Source: Onthophagus taurus
Lineage: Eukaryota; Arthropoda; Insecta; Coleoptera; Scarabaeidae
DNA: 64,000 nucleotides
Assembly (NCBI RefSeq): GCF_036711975.1
Contig: NC_091972.1
Coordinates: 14,637,001-14,701,000 of the forward strand
Direction: 5' to 3'
Shown here: one piece after another, positions 1 through 10,270 of the stretch
Numbering within the stretch: the first letter of the stretch is position 1
Layout of the letters: each line of letters begins with the position of its first letter
Notes under the pieces: generated by a model
What the model saw: the letters and a program-made list of their open reading frames with translations, nothing else
What the model was told of the DNA's origin: nothing
Databases searched by the model: none
Translations under genes and position numbers: made by a program

Positions 1-164
1 AGTGAGCTTCTGGACATGATGTATTGACCGAGACATTGAAATGATTCTGTATTTTTTTCCAAAAGGGTCTCAATAGGCTCCGCGCAAATACCACCATTAT
101 CTGATTTTTCCTCTTCTTCTTCTTCTTCCCAAACATCTTCCTCTGCGGGAGTTCCTTCAGCCAT
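1..164 (-). CDS. First coding exon (partial) of an unrecognised acidic protein
   Basis: On the minus strand an ATG at 164 opens a frame that stays open to the window edge, about 54 codons. It begins MAEGTPAEEDVW, runs into a tract of seven glutamates, and continues with ICAEPIETLLEKNTESFQ. The acidic low-complexity N-terminus followed by ordinary mixed sequence looks like a real coding start, and the in-frame GAA/GAG run is hard to explain otherwise. No signal peptide or domain is visible. The remainder of the gene, or the exon's splice donor, lies outside the window. I do not recognise the family; a short chance frame over a (TTC)n microsatellite is the alternative. Confidence 0.42.
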   Translation of the reverse strand, partial: MAEGTPAEEDVWEEEEEEEKSDNGGICAEPIETLLEKNTESFQCLGQYIMSRSS

Positions 165-860
165 AATAAAGTGGTTATTTATTAATGATTGGTAGATAAA
201 AAATAAATTATTTTTTAAGTATTTATGTACATCAAAATGACAAATACAGAATTTACAGTGTGATCTACAATGTCAAAATGATGTCAAAATTAGGAAGTAA
301 AAATAAACTTGGTGTTGTACAAAAATAATTAATTCAAATTGAAATTAAGTTTTAATTAATTTCGAACCCCGAAAACCCAAAAGGTACTAATTCATTCACC
401 TGAGTTGTCAGGTAAACTAGGTATCTGCCACAGTATTTCAACCGGGTATACTAATACCGCTTAATAACCACGTCAAAATCGTAACGGCAATTTGTTAAGA
501 GTTCCGGAACGGCAGTAAGTCCTTCGGAAAGGAAAACAAACAGCCGCCGCCGTCGCTGTGCCGCCTTCGAATTAAAATGCGAACGCTTACAAGAAGGGGG
601 CAGGTGCATAAAGATGTCGTGGTTCCCTGGAAGCGGAGGCGCGCTCGCCCCCTTCGGGGGGTACATAAATTGATCTAAATTAAGCGATATTTAATTACTG
701 TAACGCCGGGCGTGCAAGTTGATGAGCGCCAACCCGGTCGGTAATAATAATACCGAACCCTATGTCACCCAGAGAGTTGCACGTGCGTCACTCTTCTCTT
801 TCTCTTTCTCAAAAACTTTAATTATTAGAAGCACTTAATAAAATACAACAAAAACTTAGA
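165..860. other. Intergenic stretch with a CpG-rich block, possible 5' flank of the edge gene
   Basis: The first 200 bases are AT-rich. From about 440 to 760 the sequence becomes markedly CpG-rich, with several GCCGCC and CGCC runs, followed by a CT-rich tract near 790-815. Open frames here are short and lack coding character. The position upstream of the minus-strand exon at 1-164 makes a promoter or 5' flank plausible, but no clear TATA box was found. Confidence 0.3.
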
Positions 861-904
861 TTTAGTATGCATGTAAAAATCATTACAAAACTTAAAACGA
901 AATC

Positions 905-1195
905 TCGTACATGCATCAACATTTCAAAAATCAATACATACTGTTTATATGTATATCAAGGTGTTGTAAAATATCAAGACCATTCATCGCATATCGCAAC
1001 CGAGGTAAACCACGTTTTTTTGGACAACTGCACAAAAACCAGAAATTACGGTAATTAATTTAAAGGCTAAGCAAGAAATCTCAACGTGCATTCTTGTCCT
1101 GGTTATATGGTATGATTTGCATTAATTGCATCTTCGAGTGTTTTAATTTAGATTAAGCAAAATGGAATTTTAGGTCCAATTAAGACATATTTGGC
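905..1195 (-). repeat. Inverted copy of the promoter-containing repeat found upstream of the gene at 19613
   Basis: Read on the minus strand this segment matches 19263-19568 over most of its length. It shares the block with ACGTGGTTTACCTCGGTTGC, the GGTCTTGATATTTTACA block and the TGTATTGATTTTTGA block. The TATA-like sequence of the plus-strand copies is present but interrupted (ATACATATAAAC). No signal-peptide exon follows in the minus direction, so this is probably an orphaned promoter from a decayed duplicate. Confidence 0.65.
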
Positions 1196-1564
1196 CATAT
1201 AAATAATAATACTTTATTGAATAACCGTTTTATATTGGGTGATATTATTTTTAGTGTGACCAAGACATTGGAAGATGTAAAGGCAAAGAATTGTTAACAT
1301 TTCAAATTTAATAAATTTAGCTCTACAGCAATCCTGTAATACCAAGTTTGCCATCACCCTAACGCATCTTAATTGAACTCCAAAAACTCGACCAATATGG
1401 GCAGAATAACTCCAAGCTAATATGGCGTAGGTGGCATGACTAAAGAAATAAGCATAGTATGCGCCCGTATTCAGTTTTTATTACATGTGTTTCCCATGTG
1501 AGATCCGAGTTAGGTAGATTCCCAGATATTTGACAGGCGCCGTACAAGTTTTGGATTTAGTATT
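1196..1564. other. AT-rich intergenic sequence
   Basis: Nothing beyond short chance frames is visible here. No repeat, promoter or coding signature was recognised. Confidence 0.4.
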
Positions 1565-2090
1565 CTACAAAAAGACTAGATATTGATTATAGAAGAGTAA
1601 TCATCGCTGGCAGAAAGCTTGAACCTGTTTAGAGAAGATCAAATACATCTTGAAAGGCTGGATACTGCTGGTAGAAGACAAAACATTACTGGAAACAGAT
1701 TAAATACTGCTGGTAGAAGACCAAATACTGTTAATAGAAGTCTAGACCACGCTAACAGAAGATGCAATTTGCTACAAAAGATTACATATTGCTAATAAGA
1801 CACTAAAAACACTAAACAGAAAACTTGACGCTGTTTCCAGTAGATCAAATACTGTTTATAAGACTAGATATTGCTGGGAGACATGATATACTACAAAAAA
1901 AAAAACAGATATTGCTAATAGAAGGCCAATCACCACTGGTAGAATGTTTAATACAGTTTGCAGAAGACCAAATACTGCTTAGAAGACTAGATACTACTGA
2001 CAGAAAACTTGGTGTACTACAAAAACGCTAGATATTGCTAATAGACTAATCACCACTGGTAGAAAACTTGATACTGTTTGTAATCTACCA
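1565..2090. repeat. Degenerate minisatellite with TAGAAGACCAAATACTG-like units
   Basis: The stretch is built from imperfect repetitions of a 17-30 bp unit. Recurring pieces are GGTAGAAGACCAAATACTG, AACTAGATATTGCT, CACCACTGGTAGAA and CTTGATACTGTTTG. Spacing varies, so it is an old, decayed tandem array. Frames in it are by-products of the repeat. Confidence 0.6.
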
Positions 2091-2099
2091 AAAATTTAA

Positions 2100-2198
2100 G
2101 GTTGGTTAAGCCTGGTTTGCGTTTTGGCTTTGTTCATGCTTAGTTTATTTTTTTTTAAACCAGTTGGTGATAATCGCGAGCGAATGCATCATACGGCG
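2100..2198 (-). pseudogene. Downstream half of a Jockey-like reverse transcriptase, split by the Transib element
   Basis: Minus-strand translation gives RRMMHSLAIITNWFKK and then, after a poly-A slip, KLSMNKAKTQ. This resembles the segment after the FADD box in Jockey-type reverse transcriptases (LNxVTxWFxxNKLSLN). It joins in frame with the fragment at 5154-5375 once the Transib element and one CGGCG copy are removed, giving DTLHRRMMHSL across the junction. It is non-functional because of the frameshift and the insertion. Confidence 0.75.
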
Positions 2199-2234
2199 CA
2201 CATAGGTTGATTTGATCGATTTACGCGGTCAAAA
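2199..2234 (+). repeat. Left terminal inverted repeat of the Transib element
   Basis: Thirty-six bases starting CACATAGGTTG and containing CGATTTACGCGGTCAAAA. They differ from the right end at only four positions. Confidence 0.92.
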
Positions 2235-2498
2235 TTATTTTATAATCTATAGCAGTTCTAAATGGGATAAACAATAATAATTCGGTATTTTTCATAATAA
2301 TTACTAATTAATATGATTATTTAAAAACAAATACAGAAAATTCAAACATATTAATTTAACACACTTATAAAAGGTATCTTAAAAGACATAATAATCACAA
2401 TAAGCATTGATTTCCGAAATCACTGTCCCATAATATTTGTTCGTAGGTATATTATGTTAGTAAACAATATCAATAATCATTATTTCAACCATATTTAA

Positions 2499-4600
2499 TC
2501 ACAAATCTTGCTCGCTATCCGAAGAATCTGGTGTAGTACTGGCTTCAATATAAGGCTCAGCTGATATTAACATTTCCATTGTTTCTGGGCAGAATGATTT
2601 CGATTTACACCTTTTTTTAATTTGTGTTGTGCTCCTCAAAAGTGGGTCTGAGCTTAATAATAATCTATTATATATATCGCGTTTACAATCTTCTCTTAAA
2701 AATTTCCTGGCAAAGTTTTCGCGGTACATTCGAAAATGTTTGTTTCGAGCCTCTTGGGCTTCTTCTGATAATTGCCCTATGGGCAACAAAGCAATTTTCA
2801 TGATGGTACCACCATGTATTAATATCTTATGCATGGATGGTGTCATCGGATGCCATTCATACAATTGAACGTATAATTTAGCCGTATCCAGGGCATATTC
2901 ATCATATTTCTTGGTACCAATTTTATGACCAGATGAAATGACTTCCAAAATTACTTTAAGTCTGTACAATAAATTATAATCAATTCCTGTGATGTTAGCA
3001 GCTAAATTTGCATTTTCGAAGAATTTTCGGCTAGTGTTTCCATCGTTAGTATATTCATAGCTAGTCTTTGGCATATCTATTAACAATCCCGTCTCTTTTG
3101 GAAACCTTTCTTGAATGTGTAATTTCGTTTGTTCTTCGATAATTTTTTCCTCCTTACTTCTTTTCTATCTGTACTTCTTGACTGGCAATTTATAAGCCAA
3201 ATGTAAAATACTCTCTAACAATCGTATTCTGGCGTGTAAAATAGATAAACCAAATTCGATTGCAGGCTTACTCACTACTTTTTTTTCTAGATCCAGATTA
3301 TTGAAATCTTTTGATGTTACGTTACATATATAACACCGTGTCGTTGATTTTGTGCCAGTAGCTGCGTTGCAAACCTTTCCGTCAACCATAGTCATTTTCA
3401 ATATATGTCCAAACAGGAATGTCTTTCCGTTCAAAATGACTTCGGTAGCAACTAAACTCTGTGCAGACTCTTCGACAAAACTAATTTCTTCTTTAGTAAC
3501 ATCCGCGTTTTCTTTCAGAAATCTGAATCTTATCGGTCGGCAATATTTTGGCGAAGACTGTGTTGGGTTTTGCCAAATGACTTTCTTTTTATCCTTGCCA
3601 CAAACTATTTGTATTGGTACGAAAGAACTCAGAAATATATGACCATCTGAATCAGCGTCATTATCGAATTTCTGTTTATATTTAGATTGCTGCGAACCAT
3701 CACAACCCCATTTACAAATAATTAGCAATGAATTTCTTTCTTCTTCATTGAGGGTTGCCAGTACTTCTTCCAGATAAATTGAAAAGCGCGTAACGGTGTT
3801 GTTCATGAGGCGTTGTAATGTACTTTCGGCGCGGGTACTTGTGACCCTTATACATTCTTTAGGTGGATAGCAATCTTGTTTTGCTTTAATTACTAGATTG
3901 TAACACGGATCAAGTGTTTTGTTCCTACTTCTAATAACTTCATATTGCCGCTTAGTTAAATCAGCCTCTAGAAACATGGCTAATGCTTCTTGCGGTGTTA
4001 GTGGACGAATTTCTTGTTGGGAATATTTGGGTTGGAAAGCTTTCTTATATTTTCCAGCACGAGTAGGAGAATTTGTGATGTTTTTCAGAATTTGGGATGC
4101 ATCTCTTTTGCCTCTTTCTCTTAAGGTTGTTTGTGCAGCATGAATAATAACCTCATCGTCTACAGTCGTGCGAACCTGTTCCGTTTTTCGGCGCTTACTT
4201 CTCTCACTCAATTCACTAAATGGCTTAGAAGGACGTCCCGGCCGACATTGACGATCACTTGGAAGTTCAAAGGTTCCATCCAACCAGACCTTATTCGTTT
4301 TTTTGAAAACATCTTCTTTTCTATGAGCTTTCGATCATTTCACTTTTATTGAAGATTTAAAGTAACCAAATCTTTTCTTCAGACATCTTATCTTATCTTC
4401 AGTGTTACAGGAGTACGACAAGAGATGCTTTTCCAAATGATTCAACTTTCATCTAAAGTTGGAAAATTGAATTGTTGCAGTTGATCATATAAATATTGAC
4501 GAGTTACTCCTTTTATTCCAGACGTGCTAGATGATGTTGAAATCACTTCAAAACAGAATAATATAGAAAAATCAAATTCCGTGTTTTTTCCTCTATTTCA
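2499..4600 (-). pseudogene. Transib transposase, inactivated by stops and a frameshift
   Basis: The main frame runs from about 4445 to 2499. It contains SDRQCRPGRPSKPF, the KWGCDGSQQSKYKQKF segment (first catalytic Asp region), CRPIRFRFLKE, the MVDGKVCNAATGTKS segment (second Asp region), RCYICNVTSKDFN with a CxxC zinc ligand pair, a His-rich stretch (LHARIRLLESILHLAYK), DGNTSRKFFEN and LSEEAQEARNKHFRMYR (catalytic Glu region). These are landmarks of the RAG1-like Transib DDE transposase. Two in-frame stops break it: TAG at 3165-3167 and TGA at 4335-4337. A one-base deletion near 4441-4449 shifts the N-terminal part, which then reads QYLYDQLQQFNFPTLDES and extends to about 4600. Apart from these lesions the ~700-codon frame is well preserved, implying recent inactivation. 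The start is not resolved. Confidence 0.92.
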
Positions 4601-5112
4601 AGTCATAACGTATAAGTCTCTGAAATTTATGAAACGCGCCGTATCCGTAGCTAATTTAATCGTCATCAGTTAAATGAAAGTACAAAGTATCATAATCAAA
4701 AAGAATTATAGCTCGATCGGGCGCGATAGTACAACGAAATAGATTTTAAAAGCAAAAAATACCGGAAATTTCGTTTCAAAAACACACAAGGTTTCAAACC
4801 TTTGAAATAACCTTAAAACATCGCAGGTTTTTTAAAATATTGTAATCCCTATTGATTCTTACCTGAACTATCGGAATCCATCACCCTCACTTTAGTGACA
4901 GACACAGAAACTCAAATATTGACTTTGTAGAGTTGCTTACGCAAAGAACGCCGAAAACTGTAACGCGTACACGCAATGCGATCAGGTTCTAATGACATGT
5001 GCAACCACACACTACCACGGATAGTATAGAGGGTGTTACCTTTTGTTTCTGGAACTGTCTACACACTCTCTATGTATTTCCTTTGTAATTATGATTACTT
5101 TTTGAATTCAAC

Positions 5113-5148
5113 TTTTGACCGCTTAAATCGTTAAAATCAACGTATGTG
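5113..5148 (-). repeat. Right terminal inverted repeat of the Transib element
   Basis: Reverse complement starts CACATACGTTG and contains CGATTTAAGCGGTCAAAA. The CGGCG copy at 5149-5153 follows immediately. Confidence 0.92.
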
Positions 5149-5153
5149 CGGCG

Positions 5154-5375
5154 ATGCAATGTATCGAATTCATTTGCGCAAACCGTAGCTACTGTATCAC
5201 CAGCAAAGAGAATCTTACTTGAATCTCTCGGAATGATTTTGGGCAGATCATTGACAAAAATTAAAAACAGAACTGGAACCAGTACTGAGCCCTGGCGTAC
5301 ACCATGTATGATTGGTAAACGGCTAGAATCTCGCCCACAATATTGAAGTCTATTTAATAATAATTTTGATCCTTA
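5154..5375 (-). pseudogene. Upstream half of the Jockey-like reverse transcriptase interrupted by Transib
   Basis: Minus-strand translation reads LLLNRLQYCGRDSSRLPII, then HGVRQGSVLVPVLFLIFVND, then LPKIIPRDSSKILFAGDTVA. These match the GVxQGSVLGPxLFLxYINDLP and FADDT boxes of non-LTR reverse transcriptases; the first Asp of the catalytic pair has become Gly. Sequence upstream (higher coordinates) is not recognisable as retroelement, so the copy is truncated. It continues at 2100-2198. Confidence 0.85.
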
Positions 5376-5861
5376 ATGAGTATTTAATGAGTGGTACCAG
5401 AGCCCTTGAAACTATCAATGATGTGATGAAGTTTAATAAAACAGCTACAACTTTGAATATAACACTACGAAAAATATTTTGCCTACATTTTTACTTCATG
5501 ATATCTTTTCATTTTCTAAAATTTAATAAATATTATTTATTTTAAAACACATTTATAAATACAATAGTGTCTAATTAAGATCGCTTAATTAACCAATTCT
5601 TTTGTAAACTGTCTAAATTTTAAATTATTTCTTCTCTTTCCAAATTTTAAGAAAGTCATTCCAAAAGGTAATAATAATTATTTAAATTTCAGTAACGAGC
5701 AATTTTATTCGGATATTAATAATTCACAAAAAAAATTGTAGAACTAACTAACACCACAACACTATAATCATGAATATAGTTGACTTCCTAGGTTTTAAAT
5801 TAAGTAATACAAACAGATAGGTTTGAAACTAAAAGTATAATTTCGAGTTAAATTTTACCCA
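5376..5861. other. 3' flank of the broken secreted-protein gene
   Basis: AT-rich. From about 5480 to 5600 it matches the inverted 3' flank of the gene at 16973 (a shared TTTAATAAATATTATT block). No other feature was seen. Confidence 0.5.
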
Positions 5862-6241
5862 TTATTTATTAAACGTGTTATTTTTATTATGAGGTTTTCC
5901 TATGATACTGCGGCCCCAGATTCCTAATAAATCACTTACTAGGAGCTTTAAAACCAATGTTGAATGCTTGTTCAAACCATTCATTAATTCGTATATTCGT
6001 TAAATTTTTTTGAGTAGTTTCTATTTTTGCTGTAAATATTTATACACCATATTACTTTAATTATTAAAACTTTATTCAATTTCTTACCGTTTTCATCCCA
6101 ATTTTTTTCCATACCACCAAATCCTTCATCATCAAAAGTACCAGATCCATCAATTTTATCAAATTCTTTATCTAATTGTGTTAACGACACTGAAAAAATA
6201 CTATAAGCAAGTGTAAGAGTTACTGTTGTTATGAGAAACAT
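5862..6241 (-). pseudogene. Secreted-protein family member A4, probably broken by a 16-bp last intron
   Basis: Exon 1 (6241-6088) encodes a signal peptide, MFLITTVTLTLAYSIFSVSL, then an acidic segment, and ends in phase 1 at GAAAACG|GTAAG. Intron 1 is 58 bp. Exon 2 (6029-5940) encodes AKIETTQKNLTNIRINEWF and ends APS|. Exon 3 (5923-5862) would encode IWGRSIIGKPHNKNNTFNK and a stop. All junctions match the paralogue at 16973. However, the second intron is only GTAAGTGATTTATTAG (16 bp, versus 54 bp in the paralogue), below any plausible splicing limit. If retained it gives a TGA two codons later, truncating the product to about 84 residues without the conserved C-terminus. I call it a pseudogene; a shortened product remains possible, since a TATA box is present. 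Confidence 0.75.
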
Positions 6242-6332
6242 CTTTTACACAATGAAAGGACACTTATTCGCAAGATCCTGAAGGTGACTGCTAATTAATG
6301 CAGAACAAATAAGTAAAAAAGATGACAAGTGG

Positions 6333-6339
6333 TTTTATA
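6333..6339 (-). promoter_or_regulatory. TATA box for the gene at 5862-6241
   Basis: Minus-strand TATAAAA lies 92 bases upstream of the ATG, similar to the TATA-to-ATG distance at 19527. At the matching place the paralogue at 16973 has ACTAATTTTATT and no TATA box. Confidence 0.5.
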
Positions 6340-6799
6340 ATGGAAAAACTAAAACTCTCCGAATGGATTGAGAAGTGGACGGTGATGTTGCTGTAAGGGA
6401 ATAAAGCAAAGTTATTAGAAAACATTCTCTACAAAAATATAAAGTTATAAAAGTTGTTATAAAGTTAATTAAAATTTTTGAAAGGATTGTTAGAAATAAA
6501 ATTATGCATAGAAATTCAAATAAAAAAATTATGTGTAAATATAATACCTAAATGTAATATATTTCTTCTCATTAGTGTTTCATTATATAAATGACTAAAA
6601 TCAGTCGTTATTATATTTACTACACTTTCTACAAGTTTAACACGTTGACTGCCGCAATAGTCACTAAAAGTCTATCCATTCTGGCCGGAACATTTTAAAA
6701 TTAAATAGGCATGAGAATCAATTGGTGCTTCTCGTGGCAGTTGTGGAAATTTTGTCGTGTATCAAGTTACGCTTCTCATGGCAATTTGTTTCACCCATC

Positions 6800-8458
6800 T
6801 TACTCCTCCTCCTCTCGTTCTCGTTCCTGCGATATTGAAGTCCAACTATCAGTCCATTGCTTGGGTGGCCTTCTCGGAGGTCATTTTGGTTGGCCTTCCA
6901 TTTCTAATGATTTTTAGCAATCTATCATTCGCCACCCTTGACATGTTTATTCCAAAATCTTCTTTGGTCTCTTAATGTGTTCCCTGTTGTTGCTCTCAAC
7001 ATTCTCATCTGGTTTGAACGTGCTATGATTTTGGTTTCAGCCTGTTCAGCTCTAGTTTCCGCTGTGTATGTTATCACAAGTCTAATACACGCCTTGTATA
7101 TCCTCACTTTGCTGGCAGTTGTCATGCAGTTATTTTTCCAAACGATGTTTCTTAGGACACCCGCTATCCTGGCTGCTTTACTAATTTGATGTCTCACACT
7201 CTCCTTCGAGTTTCGATATGGCAAGATTAGTATTAGATATGGAAGAGAATTAAAACGAAAACTTCATATAAGTACGAAGGCTTTCACGGCCGGTGTGAAT
7301 TAAACTAAGATTAGAACTAACACTAGAAACTTTCGGGTTTTGCCGTGCGTCTTTTAATCAAACCTTTTATTAAAAGACGCACGGCAAAACCCGAAAGTTT
7401 CTAGTGTTATTTCTAGTTTTAGTTCTAATCTTAGTTTAACAAAAACTTCAGTTGCTTAATGTGATGTCGACATCACATTAAGTTTAAGTTGTAATTATTT
7501 CTGTTTTTCAATTTTTATATATTTTTCGGCCTTTCATTTCAAAATTTAAAGTTTTTCTATTCATTCTAATATAAAATAATCATTTTCAATTATCGTTTTT
7601 GGCCTTAAAATATTTAATACGTAGTAATCTAAAACTTAACCTCAAATTTTGCAACGTGTTTAAAAAAAGAAAATGTGTTTAACAGATTATTCAATACTTT
7701 TATATAACCTCTCAAATTTCAACATGTGGTCCAATTAATTGACGTTGTGTCCGAGGATGACTTCAGAGTCGAAACACGTGTAACATAAAAATAAAAAACA
7801 CTTATACGATTCATCTTTTGAGGCCAAGAACTGAAGTTTTTGTTTTCCTTCTCTTCCATATCTAATATTTGAATGATGAATCTGGAGAAAGAATTGGCAA
7901 AGGCAAGATTAGTGCCTAAATAGTTAAGTTCGGATACTTGTTCGATTATTCTGTTGTTCAGCTCTAGCTTGCATCGTCGTGGTTCCCTAGCAATTACCAT
8001 CCTTTTTGTTTTTGACGTTGGCGCTTCCATGTTGAGTTTCTGGACCTCTTTGTTAAATGCTTGCAGCAGCCAATATAGACCTCCTCACTGTCCGCAGATA
8101 GCGTTGCATCGTCCGCATAGAACAAGAGCTTTATGAGTTTGTTTCCCATTCTGTATCCATGATTCACCTTCCGCACACTGTCTATTATTTTGTCCATTAT
8201 TAGAATAAAGAGCAATGAACTAAGACTATCCCCCTGTCTCAAGCCCGTGTTAATTTGTATGTTGTTGGTAGCACAATTTATTTTTATTAACTCTTTATTA
8301 CATGTTTGAGAACCACATTATCTCCAACGAAGACGATATAACTATTTTGCATAAACTTGATGATTACAATAAACCATCGGAATATGCCCAAAATCAAGAA
8401 AAAGCCCATTAGAGGTAAAGATTAATGCATAAACGACCAGCAAGTATGTTTCAATTAA
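6800..8458 (-). mobile_element. Non-LTR retrotransposon relic in the left arm (5' truncated, broken)
   Basis: Minus-strand translation shows successive pieces of a reverse transcriptase. First is TGLRQGDSLSSLLFILIMDK with LIKLLFYADDATLSADSEE (8320-7994). Next come TKRMVIAREPRRCKLELNNR and VSELNYLGTNLA (to about 7900), then RHQISKAARIAGVLRNIVWK, RIYKACIRLVITYTAETRA and RMLRATTGNTLRDQRRF (7224-6925). The C-terminal tail includes LLKIIRNGRP and ends near 6800. Frames shift between pieces and a 670-bp insertion interrupts the middle. The catalytic YADD is present. The other duplication arm keeps only the last part of this element (about 16105-16160). Confidence 0.85.
7232..7901. mobile_element. 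670-bp fold-back insertion nested in the retroelement, with a 12-bp target duplication
   Basis: GGCAAGATTAGT occurs at 7220-7231 and again at 7902-7913. The reverse-transcriptase frame leaves at one copy and resumes at the other. Near both ends is ATTAGATATGGAAGAGAA in inverted orientation. Inside are a long hairpin (7299-7440) whose arms share the ACTTTCGGGTTTTGCCGTGC core, and a perfect 28-bp palindrome at 7455-7482 centred on GTCGAC. No coding frame is credible. The target duplication length suggests target-primed or fold-back integration rather than a standard cut-and-paste family. Confidence 0.7.
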
Positions 8459-9080
8459 ATTGACCAAACTGACAAAAAACTGCAAGCAAAATTTTTAATA
8501 TCATTGAGCGTAGTAGTACTGCAAGATCAGAACAATATGCGCATCTGCTCAATGATGTCATAACATATTAAAAGTAGAACTTTCACTTTACTCCCAAATA
8601 AAAGCAAAAATGGATATTTGTAGGATTGTTGGTTAGCTGGAATTGATATAGCTGCTGCGACCATCTTCTACTATGTCTGTCTCATTGCAAATATCTGACT
8701 GTTCTCTCGAAACCAATAATAAAAATGTGCAACTATTTATTGCCGCTCTGCTATAGCCATTCTAGTCGCTAAGATGGTTTTCACATATTAGTCTTGCTCT
8801 TGTTCCTATTTCTAAGTCTGTGCTTACGTTTGGCAACTGAGTGTTTATCCCTATCCATTTTTTATGATACTTAGGTACTATTCTTGGATATGCGAAATTT
8901 GAATTTTTCTTCTTGTTTCAACGTCTAGGATGCTACTCGCAGCTTTTTTGTCTATCATATTGTAGTAATATGGTTCATGTATATTAAGGTTGCAGTCATA
9001 TCTTTACAAATGGCAAAGTTTATTACAACTTCTCCACTTTCCTAGTTTGGCATTCATATCTAAAAGTTTCTGACTGGTTT

Positions 9081-9803
9081 TAAACTTGAAATTCTATTCG
9101 CACATATCAAATAATGCAAGCACTTCTTTCCATCTCTTTCACGTTAACTTGTTTTTAATATTAGTATTATCAGTGTTAGAAGATAAATATAACCGCTAAA
9201 TTGAGACAATCCAGAAAAGCACTATTCAGCTTCTAAATGAAGTAAGTATTTTTCGTCGAGTCATTTTTGATTACATTCTACTGACCTTATTTCTCGACTT
9301 GTATCGTTTCATTGAGAGACGCTTTTGTTGGCCGAGATTAACATAAACACCGATACCCAATATAATAAACATAATAACTAGTTAAATTAAAAATCATTTT
9401 TATTGAATCATATCAGTTAAAAACCACAAAAATGATATGTAAATTCAGAGTGTTTAATATCTGCGGTAAAAATCTATTTAAATCCTGTCGTTTCACATGG
9501 TAGCTTTTAAATTTTGAAATAAAACCCGTTATCTCATGGACCACCACGACGGGGCCGGTCGCAAATAAACTCCGAAACACGTTGTTAGTTATTTTGAAAG
9601 GCTATTATTTTCAGTTTGCGCGGTTGTTTGAATACACCGCAACCGTTGACAGATAACGCGCTGTTTTTCCGACCAAAAATTAAGTTGAAAAATTGCCACA
9701 ACGCAAGAAAATTATTTTTATCATTACGCTGCTTCGGCAAAAATCTTTTTTCAAACAAAACATATTTTTTTCGTTCAAGTTTTTATTACCAATACAAAAT
9801 GAT
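9081..9803. other. 3' flank of the Kunitz gene with a short CpG-rich patch
   Basis: AT-rich except for about 9530-9700, which holds ACGACGGGGCCGGTCG and other CpGs. No convincing coding frame or repeat was seen. Confidence 0.35.
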
Positions 9804-10270
9804 TTAGTAAAATCCTACATGTCCGCAAGAATTTAAACATTTTTCGTACGTGGAAAATTTATTTTCATTGCCGCCGCATCCGCCGTAAGTAAATAACATG
9901 CAACTTTTTTCTGCTAAATTATAGTAATACATTGGAGTTGGAGAACAATATCCTCCTAAATCCAAAGAAAGCTTACAATTTCTATCTTCACCTAAAATGA
10001 TTTAAGTTGTGTATTAATTTAAAGAAAAAATTCGATAAAATTACATTTTTCTCGGCACATTCGTAAATCGTTAAAAAAATTTTCATTATGTCCACATCCT
10101 TTATAAAGAAAACTTTCACATCGTTTCGTTACGGTATTAAAAAAAAATCTATGAGTAGGACTTTGGCAAACCCCTACTTGTTGATCTAAATGTGGTAAAA
10201 AACAAATATCATTGCTAAAAGTCACTTTATAAAAGTTTAAACTAAACAGAATTACTAAAATAAAACTCAT
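9804..10270 (-). CDS. Secreted double-Kunitz (BPTI-type) protease inhibitor
   Basis: Two exons. Exon 1 (10270-10045) starts MSFILVILFSLNFYKVTFSN, a signal peptide, then a Kunitz domain with cysteine spacing C-x11-C-x15-C-x7-C-x12-C-x3-C; the last Cys codon is split by the intron (T|GT). Exon 2 (9991-9804) completes it and encodes a second domain, C-x9-C-x14-C-x7-C-x12-C-x3-C, ending GHVGFY-stop. The GT-AG intron is 53 bp. The total is 137 residues. All twelve cysteines are present, with the typical YKGCGHNEN and YGGCGGNEN cores. The first loops are longer than the usual x8, and the residues after the second cysteines (presumed P1 sites) are Gln and Ser, not Lys or Arg, so trypsin inhibition is doubtful; other targets or channel binding are possible. 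An upstream in-frame ATG exists, but it would put residues with no signal-peptide character before the obvious signal. Confidence 0.92.

Larger units (their letters stand above)
2199..5148 (-). mobile_element. Complete Transib transposon (RAG1-related) with TIRs and 5-bp target duplication
   Basis: A 2950-bp element. The left end begins CACATAGGTTGATTT and the right end, reverse-complemented, begins CACATACGTTGATTT; 32 of the first 36 bases agree. It is flanked on both sides by CGGCG (2194-2198 and 5149-5153). Transib elements are known for GC-rich 5-bp target duplications and CAC-beginning ends related to V(D)J signal heptamers. Inside lies a minus-strand transposase pseudogene. The interrupted reverse transcriptase on either side independently confirms both ends. 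Confidence 0.93.
5480..9080 (-). repeat. Left arm of an inverted segmental duplication
   Basis: Read on the minus strand, this region is collinear with 14970-17720 on the plus strand. Shared blocks include 9045 with 15000 (TTAGATATGAATG), 8930 with 15270 (GCTGCGAGTAGCATCCTAG), 8700 with 15880, the region upstream of the secreted-protein gene (6345-6640 with 16290-16850), the gene itself and its 3' flank (5500 with 17690). The arms differ by later insertions: the retroelement internal part at about 6830-8458 is present only here, whereas Harbinger fragments and the MITE at 16351 are present only in the other arm. Confidence 0.8.
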
